The translations under genes were made by a program, and so were the position numbers. Shown here one piece after another: positions 1 through 10,229 of a DNA stretch of 64,000 nucleotides. Position 1 is the stretch's first letter, and each line of letters starts with the position of its first letter. Below the pieces are notes generated by a model, which was given only the letters and a program-made list of their open reading frames with translations, ran no database searches and was not told the origin of the DNA. The stretch spans positions 124,001 to 188,000 of the forward strand of contig JAKFUZ010000006.1 in assembly GCA_021732445.1 (NCBI GenBank), in the 5' to 3' direction. The stretch comes from Sphingomonas sp. (GTDB lineage Bacteria; Pseudomonadota; Alphaproteobacteria; Sphingomonadales; Sphingomonadaceae).

Positions 1-1200
1 GTTTCGCCCGATGGCAAGACGCTTGCCTATGTCGCGATGGCGCGGGCGGGCTATGAGGCGGACCGGCAGGTGCTCATGCTGCGCGATCTGGCGAGCGGCA
101 CCACGCGTGCGCTCACGCAGGCGTGGGACCGTTCGGTTGGCGCCCTTGCCTGGGCGCCGGATGGCAAATCGCTGCTGGTGACGGCGGAGGACACGCAGGA
201 GAATCCGATCTGGCGGGTCAATGCGTCAAGCGGCAAGGTCGTGCGGCTTACGCAGGCGGGCAATGTCACCGCGTTTCTGCCCATGCGCGGTGGCATCGTC
301 TATGCGATGAACTCGCTGGTCGCGCCCGATGATTTCTTCCTGCAGCCAGCCAGAGGCGGGCCGCGCCGGCTGACGGCGGTCAATGCCGATCGACTGGCGG
401 GAATCGACCTGCCGAGTGTCAGCCGGTTCACCTTCAAAGGCGCCTATGGCGACGCGGTATGGGGCTATGTCGTAAAACCTGCCGGGCTGGCAGACGGGGC
501 GCGGGCGCCGGTTGCCTTCATGGTGCATGGCGGGCCGCAGGGCACGAGCAACAATAGCTGGTCCTATCGCTGGAACCCGGCGCTGTTTGCCGGCGCAGGA
601 TACGGCCTGGTGGCGGTCGATTTTCACGGCTCAACCGGCTATGGTCAGGGCTTTACCGATGCCATCCGCAACAATTGGGGCGGGGCGCCGCTAGATGATC
701 TTAAGGCCGGGCTAAAGGCGGCGACTGACCAATTTGCATGGCTAGATGGGGATCGCGCCTGCGCGCTTGGCGCTTCCTATGGCGGCTATATGATGAACTG
801 GATTGAAGGCCAGTGGCCCGACCGGTTCCGGTGCATCGTTCAGCATGATGGCGTGTTCGATGCCCGCGCCATGGCATATGAAACCGAAGAACTGTGGTTT
901 GACGAATGGGAGCATGGCGGCAAGGCGTATCATGAAGACCCGGCCGCCTTCGAGAAATGGAACCCGGTGAACCATGTCGCCGCGTGGAAAACGCCGCAGC
1001 TCGTCATCACCAGCGAGGGTGATTATCGCATCCCCTACACGCAAGGGCTGGCGGCGTTTACCGCGCTGCAACGTCTGGGCATCCCCTCACGCCTTGTGGT
1101 GTATCCGGGCGGCAGCCACTGGGTGACGAAACCCAAGGAAAGCCGGCAATGGTATCACGAGGTGCTTGGCTGGCTGGACAAATACACAGCCGCGAAATGA
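1..1200 (+). CDS. S9 family peptidase (prolyl oligopeptidase type), 3' part
   Basis: Serine peptidase that cleaves short peptides, usually periplasmic or exported in this family. The frame is open from base 1, so the N-terminus lies outside the window; 399 residues are visible. The first ~100 visible residues carry TolB/WD40-like propeller repeats (SPDG and APDG motifs). The rest is the alpha/beta-hydrolase domain. The catalytic triad can be placed: nucleophile Ser in GASYGGY (codon at 775), Asp in EGDYRIP (codon at 1021) and His in GGSHWV (codon at 1117). valS follows 55 bases downstream on the same strand. The family is certain; the substrate cannot be told. Confidence 0.93.
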   Translation, partial: VSPDGKTLAYVAMARAGYEADRQVLMLRDLASGTTRALTQAWDRSVGALAWAPDGKSLLVTAEDTQENPIWRVNASSGKVVRLTQAGNVTAFLPMRGGIVYAMNSLVAPDDFFLQPARGGPRRLTAVNADRLAGIDLPSVSRFTFKGAYGDAVWGYVVKPAGLADGARAPVAFMVHGGPQGTSNNSWSYRWNPALFAGAGYGLVAVDFHGSTGYGQGFTDAIRNNWGGAPLDDLKAGLKAATDQFAWLDGDRACALGASYGGYMMNWIEGQWPDRFRCIVQHDGVFDARAMAYETEELWFDEWEHGGKAYHEDPAAFEKWNPVNHVAAWKTPQLVITSEGDYRIPYTQGLAAFTALQRLGIPSRLVVYPGGSHWVTKPKESRQWYHEVLGWLDKYTAAK

Positions 1201-1255
1201 TCCGCGCATCGTCGCGGCTTGTGCGGCGCGGCATGGCACCGCTAAGGCAGTTGTG

Positions 1256-4225
1256 ATGAGCGAGCTGTCCAAAACCTTCGACCCGGCCGAAATTGAGCGC
1301 CGCTGGTATGCCCATTGGGAAGCGGCAGGGCTTTTCCGGCCCGAGCGGCCCGGTGCTGCGCCCTGGACGATCGTCAACCCGCCGCCAAATGTAACGGGCT
1401 CGCTGCATATTGGCCACGCGCTCGACAATACGCTGCAGGACATTCTGACGCGCTATGAGCGGCTTCGCGGCAAGGATGCGCTGTGGGTGGTCGGCACCGA
1501 CCATGCCGGCATTGCGACGCAAATGGTGGTTGAGCGGCAACTGGCCGAGCGCCAGGACAAGCGCACCAATTATTCTCGCAAGGATTTCATCGCGAAGGTT
1601 TGGGACTGGAAAGCGGAAAGTGGCGGCGAGATTACGCGGCAGCTCCGCCGGCTCGGCTGCTCGATGGACTGGGCGAACGAGCGCTTCACCATGGATGAAG
1701 GCTTCAGCAAAGCGGTGCTGAAAGTGTTTGTCGACCTCCACAAACAGGGCCTGCTCTACCGCGACAAGAGGCTCGTGAACTGGGACCCGGGCCTCGGCAC
1801 CGCGATTTCAGACCTTGAGGTCGAAACGCGCGAGGTGAAGGGCAGCTTCTGGCATTTCCGCTATCCGCTGGCCGATGGCGCGCGGTTGCCGGATGGCACC
1901 GATCATCTGGTTGTGGCGACAACCCGCCCCGAAACGATGCTCGCCGATATGGCCGTGGCGGTGAATGCGGCCGATGAGCGCTATCAATCGGTGATTGGGC
2001 AGTTTGTTCTTCAGCCGATCACTGGGCGGCGGTTGCCGATCATCGCCGACGATCATGCCGATCCGGCGCTTGGCTCCGGGGTGGTGAAGATTACGCCGGG
2101 GCATGACTTCAACGATTTCGAGGTGGGCAAAAGGGCAGGGATCAAGCCCGCCGACATGCTCAACATGTTCGATGCCAAGGCGAATGTGGTGCAACCCCGT
2201 CAATATGGAGTGGTCGACTTCATGATTAAGGCGGGTGCGAATGTTGCACCGATGAAAGGTCGAATTCCAGACCAGTTCATCGGCCTGCATCGTTTCCGCA
2301 AGGACGGGGTGGATGGCGCGCGCGAACTCGCGGTTGCGTGGATGAAGGAGCATGGGTTCCTCGAGCCCCATATCGACAAGGAAGGGGCGGAGCACGACGC
2401 CGAACCGCGCACCATCCAGACACCGTTCGGCGACCGTTCCGGCGTTGTCATAGAGCCATGGCCGACCGATCAATGGTATGTCGATGCAGCAACCCTTGCG
2501 AAGCCCGCGATTGAAGCGGTGCGGGATGGGCGCATCAAGATCGTGCCGAAAAGCTGGGAAAAAACGTTCTTCAACTGGATGGAGAATATTCAGCCCTGGT
2601 GTGTGAGCCGGCAATTATGGTGGGGGCACCGGATTCCGGCTTGGTATGGACCAAAGTTTGAAAAGAATGAGCAAGGATTTAAAGTAACCATCTTTGCTGA
2701 CAATGATGAACCTTTTGTTTTTGTTGGCAATTCTAAGGCAGAGATCTTTGAAGATGCACAGCGGAGGTATTCGGCGATAACCGGGATGGAAGTTAGAATC
2801 AGACCGGTCGATCCAACTGACTCAAACTACAAATTTGGTGGTGCTCATTCACGTATCTTAGATGGTGGTCACATTGTCGAAGTCGACCTGTTTGAAGACC
2901 CCGACGTCCTCGACACCTGGTTTTCCTCTGCGCTGTGGCCGTTTGCGACGATGGGCTGGCCCGATTCTGACGTGGCGGCGATGGGCCGCTACCCCAATGA
3001 CGTGCTGATTTCGGGGTTCGACATCCTGTTTTTCTGGGATGCGCGGATGATGATGATGGGGATGCACTTCATGGGCCCGGAGCGCAGCGACCCAAAAGAC
3101 AAAGTGCCGTTCCGCACGCTCTATCTCCACGGGCTGGTGCGCGCGGCGGACGGGCAGAAAATGTCCAAGTCCAAGGGCAATACCGTCGATCCGCTGGGCC
3201 TGATCGACCAATATGGCGCCGACGCGCTGCGCTTCTTCATGGCGGCGATGGAAAGCCAGGGCCGCGACATCAAGATGGATGAGGCGCGCGTCGCCGGTTA
3301 TCGCAACTTCGCGACAAAGCTGTGGAATGCGGCGCGCTTTGCTCAGGGCAACGGCATTGGCGCGAGCAGCTCGCCTACGCCGCCCGCGGCCACGCTTGCC
3401 GTCAACAAATGGGTTATCGGCGAGGTCGTGCGCGCCGTGCAGGCGGTTGAGGCGGCGCTTGCCGACTATCGGTTCGATGGCGCGGCAAACGCTGCCTATC
3501 AATTCGTCTGGAACCAGTTCTGCGACTGGTATCTGGAATTCATCAAGCCGGTGCTGGGTCATATGGACGCGCCCGCGAGCGGCCCCGAGGCCGACGAGAC
3601 GCGCGCTGTTGCGGGCTGGGTGCTCGATCAAATTCTGGTTCTGCTTCACCCGTTCATGCCCTTCATCACTGAAGAATTGTGGTCGAAAATGGGCGCGCGC
3701 GAATATGAATTGATCGTAGCAAAATGGCCTGATGTGAGCGAGATAGCGGTTGATCATGCTGCGGGGCGCGAAGTTGACTGGCTGATCGCGCTGGTAAGCG
3801 ACATTCGTGCCGCGCGCAACGAGCTGCTCGTGCCACCGGGCGCGCGGATGCCGCTGTTCGTGCGCGATGCGAATGAGGAAACGGTGCGGCGTCTTGCGCG
3901 GCAGGCAAGCGCGCTGGCCCGGCTGGCCCGCGTGGATGTGGCCGGCGCTGATGCGCCTGCTGGTGGCGCGGCACAAATTGTGGTGGGCGAGGCGACGTTC
4001 GTGCTGCCGCTGGAAGGCGTTATTGATCTCGATGCCGAGCGCGCGCGCCTGGCCAAGGGCATCGCGGCAGCGGAAAAGGAGCGCGATGCGCTTGCCGGGC
4101 GGCTTGGCAATGCGAGCTTTGTCGAACGCGCAAAGCCGGAGGCTGTCGACAAGGCACGGGCCGACCATGCGGACAAGGCGGCAGAAGCTGAGCGACTCGC
4201 AGCGGCGCTGGCGCGGCTCGGTTAG
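1256..4225 (+). CDS. valS: Valyl-tRNA synthetase
   Basis: Class I aminoacyl-tRNA synthetase that charges tRNA-Val in the cytoplasm; 989 residues from the ATG at 1256. The frame is open further upstream, but this ATG matches the family N-terminus ([10 protein letters not shown]). The HIGH signature appears as HIGHAL and the KMSKS loop as [19 protein letters not shown] marks the catalytic core, and the C-terminal ~65 residues have the usual Arg/Glu/Ala-rich coiled-coil arm. Odd point: residues ~465-547, between RIPAWY and DVLDTWF, are about 54 residues longer than the same stretch in E. coli ValRS as I recall it, and the DNA there is AT-rich. The stop overlaps the GTG of the next gene by one base. 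Confidence 0.97.
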   Translation: MSELSKTFDPAEIERRWYAHWEAAGLFRPERPGAAPWTIVNPPPNVTGSLHIGHALDNTLQDILTRYERLRGKDALWVVGTDHAGIATQMVVERQLAERQDKRTNYSRKDFIAKVWDWKAESGGEITRQLRRLGCSMDWANERFTMDEGFSKAVLKVFVDLHKQGLLYRDKRLVNWDPGLGTAISDLEVETREVKGSFWHFRYPLADGARLPDGTDHLVVATTRPETMLADMAVAVNAADERYQSVIGQFVLQPITGRRLPIIADDHADPALGSGVVKITPGHDFNDFEVGKRAGIKPADMLNMFDAKANVVQPRQYGVVDFMIKAGANVAPMKGRIPDQFIGLHRFRKDGVDGARELAVAWMKEHGFLEPHIDKEGAEHDAEPRTIQTPFGDRSGVVIEPWPTDQWYVDAATLAKPAIEAVRDGRIKIVPKSWEKTFFNWMENIQPWCVSRQLWWGHRIPAWYGPKFEKNEQGFKVTIFADNDEPFVFVGNSKAEIFEDAQRRYSAITGMEVRIRPVDPTDSNYKFGGAHSRILDGGHIVEVDLFEDPDVLDTWFSSALWPFATMGWPDSDVAAMGRYPNDVLISGFDILFFWDARMMMMGMHFMGPERSDPKDKVPFRTLYLHGLVRAADGQKMSKSKGNTVDPLGLIDQYGADALRFFMAAMESQGRDIKMDEARVAGYRNFATKLWNAARFAQGNGIGASSSPTPPAATLAVNKWVIGEVVRAVQAVEAALADYRFDGAANAAYQFVWNQFCDWYLEFIKPVLGHMDAPASGPEADETRAVAGWVLDQILVLLHPFMPFITEELWSKMGAREYELIVAKWPDVSEIAVDHAAGREVDWLIALVSDIRAARNELLVPPGARMPLFVRDANEETVRRLARQASALARLARVDVAGADAPAGGAAQIVVGEATFVLPLEGVIDLDAERARLAKGIAAAEKERDALAGRLGNASFVERAKPEAVDKARADHADKAAEAERLAAALARLG
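2648..2896 (+). other. AT-rich extra segment inside valS
   Basis: Bases 2641-2880 are about 42% GC by hand count (the first 120 are about 36%), against about 62% in a later valS line. The segment encodes 83 residues (465-547 of ValRS) where E. coli ValRS has about 29. It is in frame and has no stop. I see no terminal inverted repeats, no flanking target duplication and no intein motifs. Confidence 0.75.
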
Positions 4226-5691
4226 TGGCGACCGCTGCCCCGCAAGCGCGGCAAGGCCATGGTGGCCGTGACCTGACGAGCGGCCCGATTGGGCGCACGC
4301 TGCTCCTGTTTGCGCTGCCGACGCTTGCCACCAACATTCTCCAGTCGCTCAACGGCTCGATCAACGCAATCTGGGTCGGGCGGTTTCTGGGGGAAAGCGC
4401 GCTGGCAGCAACCTCCAACGCCAACAACATCATGTTCCTCTTGTTTGCCGCGGTTTTCGGTTTCGGGATGGCGGCCACGATTCTTGTGGGGCAAAGCTTT
4501 GGCCGGCGCGATATTGATGGCGCTCGGCGGGCGTTCGGCTCTGCAGTCGGGCTGATTTTCTGGTCGTCGGTTGTGGTGGCGGCGCTTGGCTGGGTGTTTG
4601 CGCGCGAAATTCTTGCGTTGCTGGCAACGCCGGGTGCGGCGATGCCGCTCGCGCTCACCTATCTGCGGATCATCTTTTTGGGCCTGCCTTCGGCCATGCT
4701 GATGGTGCTGCTGACAATGGGCCTGCGCGGCACCGGTGACGCGATGACGCCGTTGTGGTTTGGCGGGGCGGCGGCTTTGCTGGATGCAGCGCTCAACCCG
4801 GTGTTCATTCTGGGGCTGGGCCCGGTGCCCCGCCTGGGGATTGCGGGGTCTGCCATCGCATCGCTCATCGCCAATTTTGCCGCGCTGGGCGGTCTGGTCG
4901 CCTATATCTATGCCCGCGACCTGACGGTGCGCTTGCGTGGCGATGAACTGCGCTACCTGCTCCCGTCGCGCGCCGCCATGTGGATTATCGTGGTGAAAGG
5001 CGTGCCAATTGGCGCGCAGATGATCGTCATCGCCGTTGCCGGGCTGAGCATGTTCGGCCTCGTCAACCGCGAGGGGGTTGATACGAGTGCGGCCTTTGGC
5101 GTCAGCCTGCAGCTTTGGGCGTATGTGCAGATGCCGGCGATGGCGATTGGCGCTGCTGTATCGGCAATGGCCGCGCAGAATATCGGTGCTGGCAAATGGG
5201 ACCGGGTCGAGCGGATCGCGGGCGCGGGGATTGGGCTGAACCTCGTGATTACCGGGGTCATGGTCATCCTGTTGCTGATTTTCGATCGTGAGGTGATGGC
5301 GTTGTTCCTGGGCGGGCAAAGCCCGGCGCTGCCGATCGCCCGGCATATCCAGCTGCTCGCGACCTGGGGGTTCGTGCTGTTTGGCGTGACAATGGTGTTG
5401 TTTGGCGTGGTGCGCGCGAACGGCGCCGTGCTGGGCCCGCTCGCGGTGCTGTTTGTGGCGATGTTCCCGGTGCGCCTCGGGTTTGCGACCTTGGCGCGGC
5501 CGTGGCTTGGCGTCGACGCGCTGTGGCTCGCCTTTCCGCTCGGCTCGATGGCAACCGTGGTGCTGGCCGGGCTGTTCTATCGCTATGGCGGCTGGCGCAG
5601 CACGCCGCTGTCGGCTCCGGCTGCCGCCATGGCCGCCCCCGAGCACCGGGAGATGACCGGTGGCAGCGGCACGTCGCCAGCCGGGATTTGA
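4225..5691 (+). CDS. MATE family efflux transporter
   Basis: Inner-membrane multidrug/toxin exporter, normally driven by Na+ or H+ in this family; 488 residues, the usual length. The sequence is hydrophobic throughout, consistent with about 12 helices in two halves. The N-terminal half carries the typical region around PTLATNILQSLNGSI, which places it in the MATE/MatE fold. Translation starts at a GTG that shares one base with the valS stop (TAGTG), so it is probably coupled to valS. The substrate cannot be inferred, and there is no regulator next to it. Confidence 0.93.
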   Translation: MATAAPQARQGHGGRDLTSGPIGRTLLLFALPTLATNILQSLNGSINAIWVGRFLGESALAATSNANNIMFLLFAAVFGFGMAATILVGQSFGRRDIDGARRAFGSAVGLIFWSSVVVAALGWVFAREILALLATPGAAMPLALTYLRIIFLGLPSAMLMVLLTMGLRGTGDAMTPLWFGGAAALLDAALNPVFILGLGPVPRLGIAGSAIASLIANFAALGGLVAYIYARDLTVRLRGDELRYLLPSRAAMWIIVVKGVPIGAQMIVIAVAGLSMFGLVNREGVDTSAAFGVSLQLWAYVQMPAMAIGAAVSAMAAQNIGAGKWDRVERIAGAGIGLNLVITGVMVILLLIFDREVMALFLGGQSPALPIARHIQLLATWGFVLFGVTMVLFGVVRANGAVLGPLAVLFVAMFPVRLGFATLARPWLGVDALWLAFPLGSMATVVLAGLFYRYGGWRSTPLSAPAAAMAAPEHREMTGGSGTSPAGI

Positions 5692-5788
5692 GGCATGTTG
5701 GCGCATTGATGTAGCGCGGCGTCCGTAACGTTATGGCGCCGAGATATCGCCTCTTGCGGGATGCTGCGGGATGCCGCACATCTGCACA

Positions 5789-6781
5789 ATGTCCGCACCT
5801 TACCCTGCGCTCCGTCTCCGCCGCACCCGCGCTACGCCGTGGAGCCGCAAGCTTCATGCAGAAACGGTGCTGACGCCGGCCGACCTCATCTGGCCATTGT
5901 TCATTACCGAAGGAGCCGGGGTTGAGGAGCCGATTGCGTCGCTGCCCGGCGTATCGCGCTGGTCGGTTGACCTTATCGTGGCGCGCGCCAAAGAGGCGGC
6001 GGGGCTTGGCATCCCTTGCGTGGCGCTTTTTCCCAATACGCCTGCCGGTCTGCGCACGGAAGACGGGCATGAGGCGCTAAATCCGGATAATCTCATGTGT
6101 CGCGCCATCGCCGCGCTGAAGGCGGCGGTGCCCCAGATCGGCGTGCTGACCGATGTCGCGCTCGACCCCTATACCTCGCATGGCCATGACGGCCTTGTCG
6201 ATGACAAGGGTTATGTGCTGAATGACGAGACCGCTGACGTGCTGACCGCCCAGGCGCTCAACCAGGCGGCGGCGGGCGCCGACATCATAGCGCCGAGCGA
6301 CATGATGGACGGTCGCGTCGGCCTTATCCGCGATGCGCTGGAAATGGATGGCCATGCCAATGTCCAGATCATGTCCTATGCGGCCAAATATGCGAGCGCC
6401 TTTTACGGACCGTTTCGCGATGCGGTGGGCAGTCGCGGGCTGCTGAAGGGCGACAAGAAGACCTATCAGATGGACCCCGCCAATGCCGAGGAAGCGCTGC
6501 GCGAAGTTGCGCTTGACCTTGCCGAAGGCGCTGACAGCGTCATGATAAAGCCCGGCTTGCCCTATCTCGACATTATCGTGCGGGTGAAGAGCGCGTTCGA
6601 GGTGCCGGTGTTTGCCTATCAGATTTCTGGCGAATATGCGATGATCGAGGCGGCCGTGGCGGCGGGTGCGGCGGATAGGGATGCGATGGTGCTGGAGACG
6701 CTGCTGGCCTTCAAGCGCGCGGGGTGCTCGGGTGTGCTGAGCTATCACGCGTTGCACGCCGCTAAACTGCTCGACGGATGA
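5789..6781 (+). CDS. hemB: Porphobilinogen synthase (delta-aminolevulinic acid dehydratase)
   Basis: Condenses two 5-aminolevulinate molecules to porphobilinogen in tetrapyrrole synthesis (cytoplasm); 330 residues. The two Schiff-base lysines are visible: K200 in SYAAKYAS and K254 in VMIKPGLPY. The metal loop around residues 122-134 reads DVALDPYTSHGHD, with Asp/Ala where zinc enzymes have cysteines, so it should be the Mg/K-dependent type. Start: an ATG at 5771 in the same frame would add six residues, but the N-terminus MSAPYPALRLRR matches the family better. Neither start has a clear ribosome site. The stop overlaps the next start (ATGA). Confidence 0.96.
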   Translation: MSAPYPALRLRRTRATPWSRKLHAETVLTPADLIWPLFITEGAGVEEPIASLPGVSRWSVDLIVARAKEAAGLGIPCVALFPNTPAGLRTEDGHEALNPDNLMCRAIAALKAAVPQIGVLTDVALDPYTSHGHDGLVDDKGYVLNDETADVLTAQALNQAAAGADIIAPSDMMDGRVGLIRDALEMDGHANVQIMSYAAKYASAFYGPFRDAVGSRGLLKGDKKTYQMDPANAEEALREVALDLAEGADSVMIKPGLPYLDIIVRVKSAFEVPVFAYQISGEYAMIEAAVAAGAADRDAMVLETLLAFKRAGCSGVLSYHALHAAKLLDG

Positions 6782-7326
6782 TCGAGACCGGGCGGCTGGT
6801 GCTGCGCCACTGGGAGACGCAGGATTTGCCGGCGTTTCGCGCGCAGAGCTTTGACGACGAAGGGATGCGCTATCTCATCAAGCTCCCCGATGAAGCGGCG
6901 TTTCAGGAAATGCTGGCTCGGCTTGATCTTTGGCGTGACACGCTTGGCCACAGCTTCTGGGCGGTGATTCGCAAGGCTGACGGCGCCTTTTTGGGGCTGT
7001 GCGGGCTGAAGCTCGGCAGCCCCGGCACCGCGATTGACGGCGAGTGTGAAATCGGCTGGCGGCTGGGCAAGGAATATTGGGGGCAGGGCTATGCGCGCGA
7101 GGCGGCGCAGGCCGTGCTCGACTGGGCATGGGCGCAATTGCCGGTGCCGCGCATTTCGGCGATTACGGTGCTTGCGAACACGCCGAGCTGGGGCCTTATG
7201 GAGCGGCTGGGCATGGTGCGTGACCACGCGGCCGATTTTGACCATCCGCTGGTGGCCGAGGGAAGCCCGCTCAGGCCGCACATAACCTATCGCTTAAATC
7301 GACCAATTGTTAACCATATAGGCTGA
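6778..7326 (+). CDS. GNAT family N-acetyltransferase (RimJ/RimL-like)
   Basis: Acetyl-CoA dependent acyltransferase of 182 residues. It starts with the family pattern ETGRLVLRHW. The acetyl-CoA binding loop is in the segment EYWGQGYAREAAQ (residues ~100-112), followed by the typical ANTPSWGLMERLGM. The start overlaps the hemB stop (ATGA), so it is translated together with hemB. Relatives acetylate ribosomal proteins or small molecules; the substrate here is unknown. Confidence 0.92.
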   Translation: MIETGRLVLRHWETQDLPAFRAQSFDDEGMRYLIKLPDEAAFQEMLARLDLWRDTLGHSFWAVIRKADGAFLGLCGLKLGSPGTAIDGECEIGWRLGKEYWGQGYAREAAQAVLDWAWAQLPVPRISAITVLANTPSWGLMERLGMVRDHAADFDHPLVAEGSPLRPHITYRLNRPIVNHIG

Positions 7327-7386
7327 TAGGTCACCGGCACGCGCACGGTTCCGGGGCTGGAGCACCGGCGCAACACTGGTGGTGAC

Positions 7387-9624
7387 ATGAAGCACGAACA
7401 TTTTGACCTGACGACGGCCACGGCGATCCGCCCGGACCGGCGCGCGCTGTTTGCCGCCGCCATTCTTGGCGGATCGTTCCTGCTGTTTCTGGTGCAGCCC
7501 ATGGTGGCGCGGATGGCGCTGCCCCGGCTGGGCGGCGCGCCCGCCGTGTGGAATTCAGCCATGCTGGTCTATCAGGCGCTGCTGCTGGGCGGATATGCCT
7601 ATGCCCACTGGCTGGGTCGCTTTTCACCGCGAGTGCAGGCGGGCGTGCATATCGGCGTGCTGGGTTTTGGCGCTTTGTGGCTGCCGATTGGCCTCCTGGC
7701 GGTGCAGCCCGCCGCCGATGCACAACCGGCCTTGTGGGTGCCGTTGCTGCTTGGTGCCTCTATCGGGCCGCTGTTTTTCGCCATTGCCGCGCAGGCACCG
7801 CTTCTCCAGCGCTGGTTCGGCATCGCCCATCCCGGGCAGGACCCTTATGCGCTTTATGCCGCGTCGAACCTTGGCAGTTTTGGCGGGTTGATTGCCTATC
7901 CGTTGCTGGTCGAGCCGCTGCTCACGGTAAAAGCGCAGAGCGGGTTGTGGAGCGCAGGCTATGCTGTGGTTGCGGTGCTCGTAATGGCGTGCGCTTGGGC
8001 GCTGCCCCGCATTGCCAGCGGCCCGGTGCCGCTGGTTGAGGCTCGTGACAGCGCGCCGCCGCCGCCGGCGCGAACCATCGCGCGGTGGGTGCTGCTGGCC
8101 TTTGTCCCTTCGGGCCTGATGCTGGCCACGACAACCTATCTCACCACCGATATTGTCGCGATGCCAATGCTGTGGGTGATCCCGCTTGGGCTGTATCTGG
8201 TCAGCTTTTCCGTGGCGTTTGCTGCCAAGCGGGGACTGGCGGATGCCATTACCCGCTTTGCGCCGGTCATCGTGCTGTTGTTTGGCGGTGTGTCGATTGG
8301 TGGCTTTCAGCAACTGCCCTATTTCAACGCCGCGCTGGCGCTGGGGTTGATGTTCGTGATTGCCGTGGCGCTGCACACCGCGATGTTCCGCACCCGGCCG
8401 GCTACCGAAAGGTTGACCGGATTCTATCTCGCCATGTCGTTTGGCGGCGCGCTTGGCGGCATGTTTGCCGGCCTTGTGGCGCCGCTGGTGTTCAACTGGA
8501 CATGGGAATATCCGCTGCTCGTGCTCGCGGCGGGCATGTGCGTGCCGCAGGAAATGGTCGTTGGCCCGCTTGGCCGGCTATGGGCAGGCGATGCGCGGCG
8601 CCAGCGGATCATGACGCTTGCCTGCGCGCTTGGCGTGCTGCTGCTGCTGGCGGCAGTGATGTCAGCGCCCGCATCGTTTGACAGCGGGGCTACGCGCGGA
8701 GCGATTTTTGCCGCGCTGGTGGTGCTCGAAATGGTGGCGCTCGGGCACCGCGCGGCCTTCATCATCGTGTTGACGGGTGCGCTGCTGATCTTTGGCGGGC
8801 TGCGGTCGCTTTACCTGTCGCTGGAGCCCGATGTGCGCAGCCGCAGCTATTTTGGCGTGTACACGGTCAACGAATTGCCACGGCAGCATTTCCTGTCGCA
8901 CGGCACGACCATTCACGGGGTTGAGCTGATGGGAACCCCGGCACGAGAGCGGACGCCGACCAATTATTTCGTCCGCGAATCGGGCATTGCGCAGGCGTTG
9001 CTGGCAGCGCCCGCGCTGTTCGGGGAGCATGCGCGCATTGGCGTGGTTGGGCTGGGGGCGGGGACACTGGCCTGTTACGCGCAACCGGGGCAGTCGTGGC
9101 GCTATTATGAGATCGACCCGGCGGTGGTGCGGATCGCGCGTGACACCGGGCAGTTCCGGTTCCTCAGCCGCTGTTTGCCCGGGGTCAAGATGATTGTCGG
9201 TGATGCGCGCCTCAGGGTGGCGCGGGAGGCACCGAACAGCCTTGACGTGCTTGTGCTCGACGCGTTCTCGTCAGATGCGGTTCCCATCCACCTGCTCACG
9301 CTTGAGGCGTTTGCAAGCTATGGCCAGGTGGTCGGCCCGGGTGGCCTGCTGATGGTCAATATCACCAACCGGTTTGTTGATCTGGAGCCGATGCTGGCCG
9401 CGGCGGGAAAACATGGTGGATGGTCGTCGGCGACGCTGCTGTACAGCCCGGCCTTGCCGCTTCCCGAGGGTGTTTCGGGGTCGCGGTGGGTGGCGCTGTC
9501 GCGCGACCCAGCGGTCATCAGGGCACTGGAGGCGCGCAATGCCCAATGGGTAAAGCTGCGAGCAAAGCAAGGTTTTGCGCCGTGGAGCGACGACTATGCC
9601 AGCATCTTGCCGTTGCTGAAATAA
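7387..9624 (+). CDS. Fused membrane (MFS-like) / spermidine synthase-like protein
   Basis: 745 residues. Residues ~20-490 are strongly hydrophobic with many predicted membrane spans. Residues ~510-745 form a Rossmann methyltransferase-like domain of the spermidine synthase family: SAM-type motif GVVGLGAGTLACY, acidic YYEIDPA and DVLVLDAFSSDA. This two-part architecture is known as 'fused MFS/spermidine synthase', but its reaction is not established, and true polyamine synthesis should not be assumed. No other polyamine gene is nearby. It converges with the next gene, with one base between the stops. Confidence 0.88.
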   Translation: MKHEHFDLTTATAIRPDRRALFAAAILGGSFLLFLVQPMVARMALPRLGGAPAVWNSAMLVYQALLLGGYAYAHWLGRFSPRVQAGVHIGVLGFGALWLPIGLLAVQPAADAQPALWVPLLLGASIGPLFFAIAAQAPLLQRWFGIAHPGQDPYALYAASNLGSFGGLIAYPLLVEPLLTVKAQSGLWSAGYAVVAVLVMACAWALPRIASGPVPLVEARDSAPPPPARTIARWVLLAFVPSGLMLATTTYLTTDIVAMPMLWVIPLGLYLVSFSVAFAAKRGLADAITRFAPVIVLLFGGVSIGGFQQLPYFNAALALGLMFVIAVALHTAMFRTRPATERLTGFYLAMSFGGALGGMFAGLVAPLVFNWTWEYPLLVLAAGMCVPQEMVVGPLGRLWAGDARRQRIMTLACALGVLLLLAAVMSAPASFDSGATRGAIFAALVVLEMVALGHRAAFIIVLTGALLIFGGLRSLYLSLEPDVRSRSYFGVYTVNELPRQHFLSHGTTIHGVELMGTPARERTPTNYFVRESGIAQALLAAPALFGEHARIGVVGLGAGTLACYAQPGQSWRYYEIDPAVVRIARDTGQFRFLSRCLPGVKMIVGDARLRVAREAPNSLDVLVLDAFSSDAVPIHLLTLEAFASYGQVVGPGGLLMVNITNRFVDLEPMLAAAGKHGGWSSATLLYSPALPLPEGVSGSRWVALSRDPAVIRALEARNAQWVKLRAKQGFAPWSDDYASILPLLK

Positions 9625-9625
9625 A

Positions 9626-10147
9626 TCAGGGGAGCGGCGGCGCCAGCGCCGCAGCCATGGCGCTGACAGCCGTGCTTTGCGCCTGGGCCTGCTCAGCAGC
9701 GCGGGCGACGACATCATCGAGCGGCTGATAGGAACTCAGGCCGCGTTGGGCGCGCGCCGTGGCGAGCTGCTCTGCATCCGCAAGAATCGCCAGTGCCTTC
9801 GCTTCAAAACTGCTGACTGCCCCAATCGCATTTTGCGCATCCAGCCACGCGTTGCTGCCAGCGGCGGCCCCTTCGGCCGCGCGGATCACGGGCGCCGCTC
9901 GCGCCTGTTCCTGCGCAAATCCGGTAGCGGTTGCCGCAAGCCGCCTGTCGAGCGCGGCAATCGCAGAATCGAGCGCGGGGTCGGGCGCCGGGGGGGCTTG
10001 CGCGGCTGATGACTCGGCGTCACTTCGCGTTTCAATCGCGCGCGGGAGCAGCGAGGGATATGGTGCGCCATAATCAGCACAGCCCGCCAGCGACAGGGCC
10101 GATAGCGACAGGGCCGATAGCGGCACGAGCAAAGCCAAACGTGACAT
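9626..10147 (-). CDS. Putative lipoprotein, Ala-rich
   Basis: 173 residues from the ATG at 10147; a start at 10183 would add a charged extension that fits a signal peptide less well. The N-terminus MSRLALLVPL leads through a Leu/Ser/Ala stretch to a lipobox LAGC, so it is probably a lipid-anchored envelope protein. The rest is Ala/Gln-rich and predicted helical, perhaps coiled coil. No family recognised. The hydrophobic core of the signal peptide contains an exact 15-bp tandem duplication (10091-10120). Confidence 0.75.
   Translation of the reverse strand: MSRLALLVPLSALSLSALSLAGCADYGAPYPSLLPRAIETRSDAESSAAQAPPAPDPALDSAIAALDRRLAATATGFAQEQARAAPVIRAAEGAAAGSNAWLDAQNAIGAVSSFEAKALAILADAEQLATARAQRGLSSYQPLDDVVARAAEQAQAQSTAVSAMAAALAPPLP
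10091..10120. repeat. Exact 15-bp tandem duplication in the lipoprotein signal peptide
   Basis: Two adjacent copies of CGACAGGGCCGATAG (10091-10105 and 10106-10120). Read on the minus strand each encodes LSALS in frame, so the signal peptide core is LSALSLSALS just before LAGC. Confidence 0.95.
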
Positions 10148-10188
10148 GGCGAAAACCCTATGCCGGCAAAGAAGCTTGCGCAACGGGC

Positions 10189-10215
10189 TTGCACATTATG
10201 TGCCCTCCCTATATT
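10189..10215 (+). promoter_or_regulatory. Candidate promoter of tRNA-Arg
   Basis: TTGCAC at 10189 and TATATT at 10210, with a short 15-base spacer, just upstream of the tRNA at 10230. The -10 match is good; the spacing is shorter than ideal. Prediction only. Confidence 0.4.
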
Positions 10216-10229
10216 GCACCGCTTCCCGC

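Noticed and set aside
2641..2896. An intein or insertion sequence in valS
   Set aside because: Too short for an intein, no Cys/Ser start or His-Asn end, no terminal inverted repeats, no transposase and the frame is intact.
4222..5706. Long minus-strand reading frame opposite the MATE gene
   Set aside because: Arg/His/Gln-rich composition typical of a GC-rich shadow frame; the plus-strand frame has clear membrane helices.
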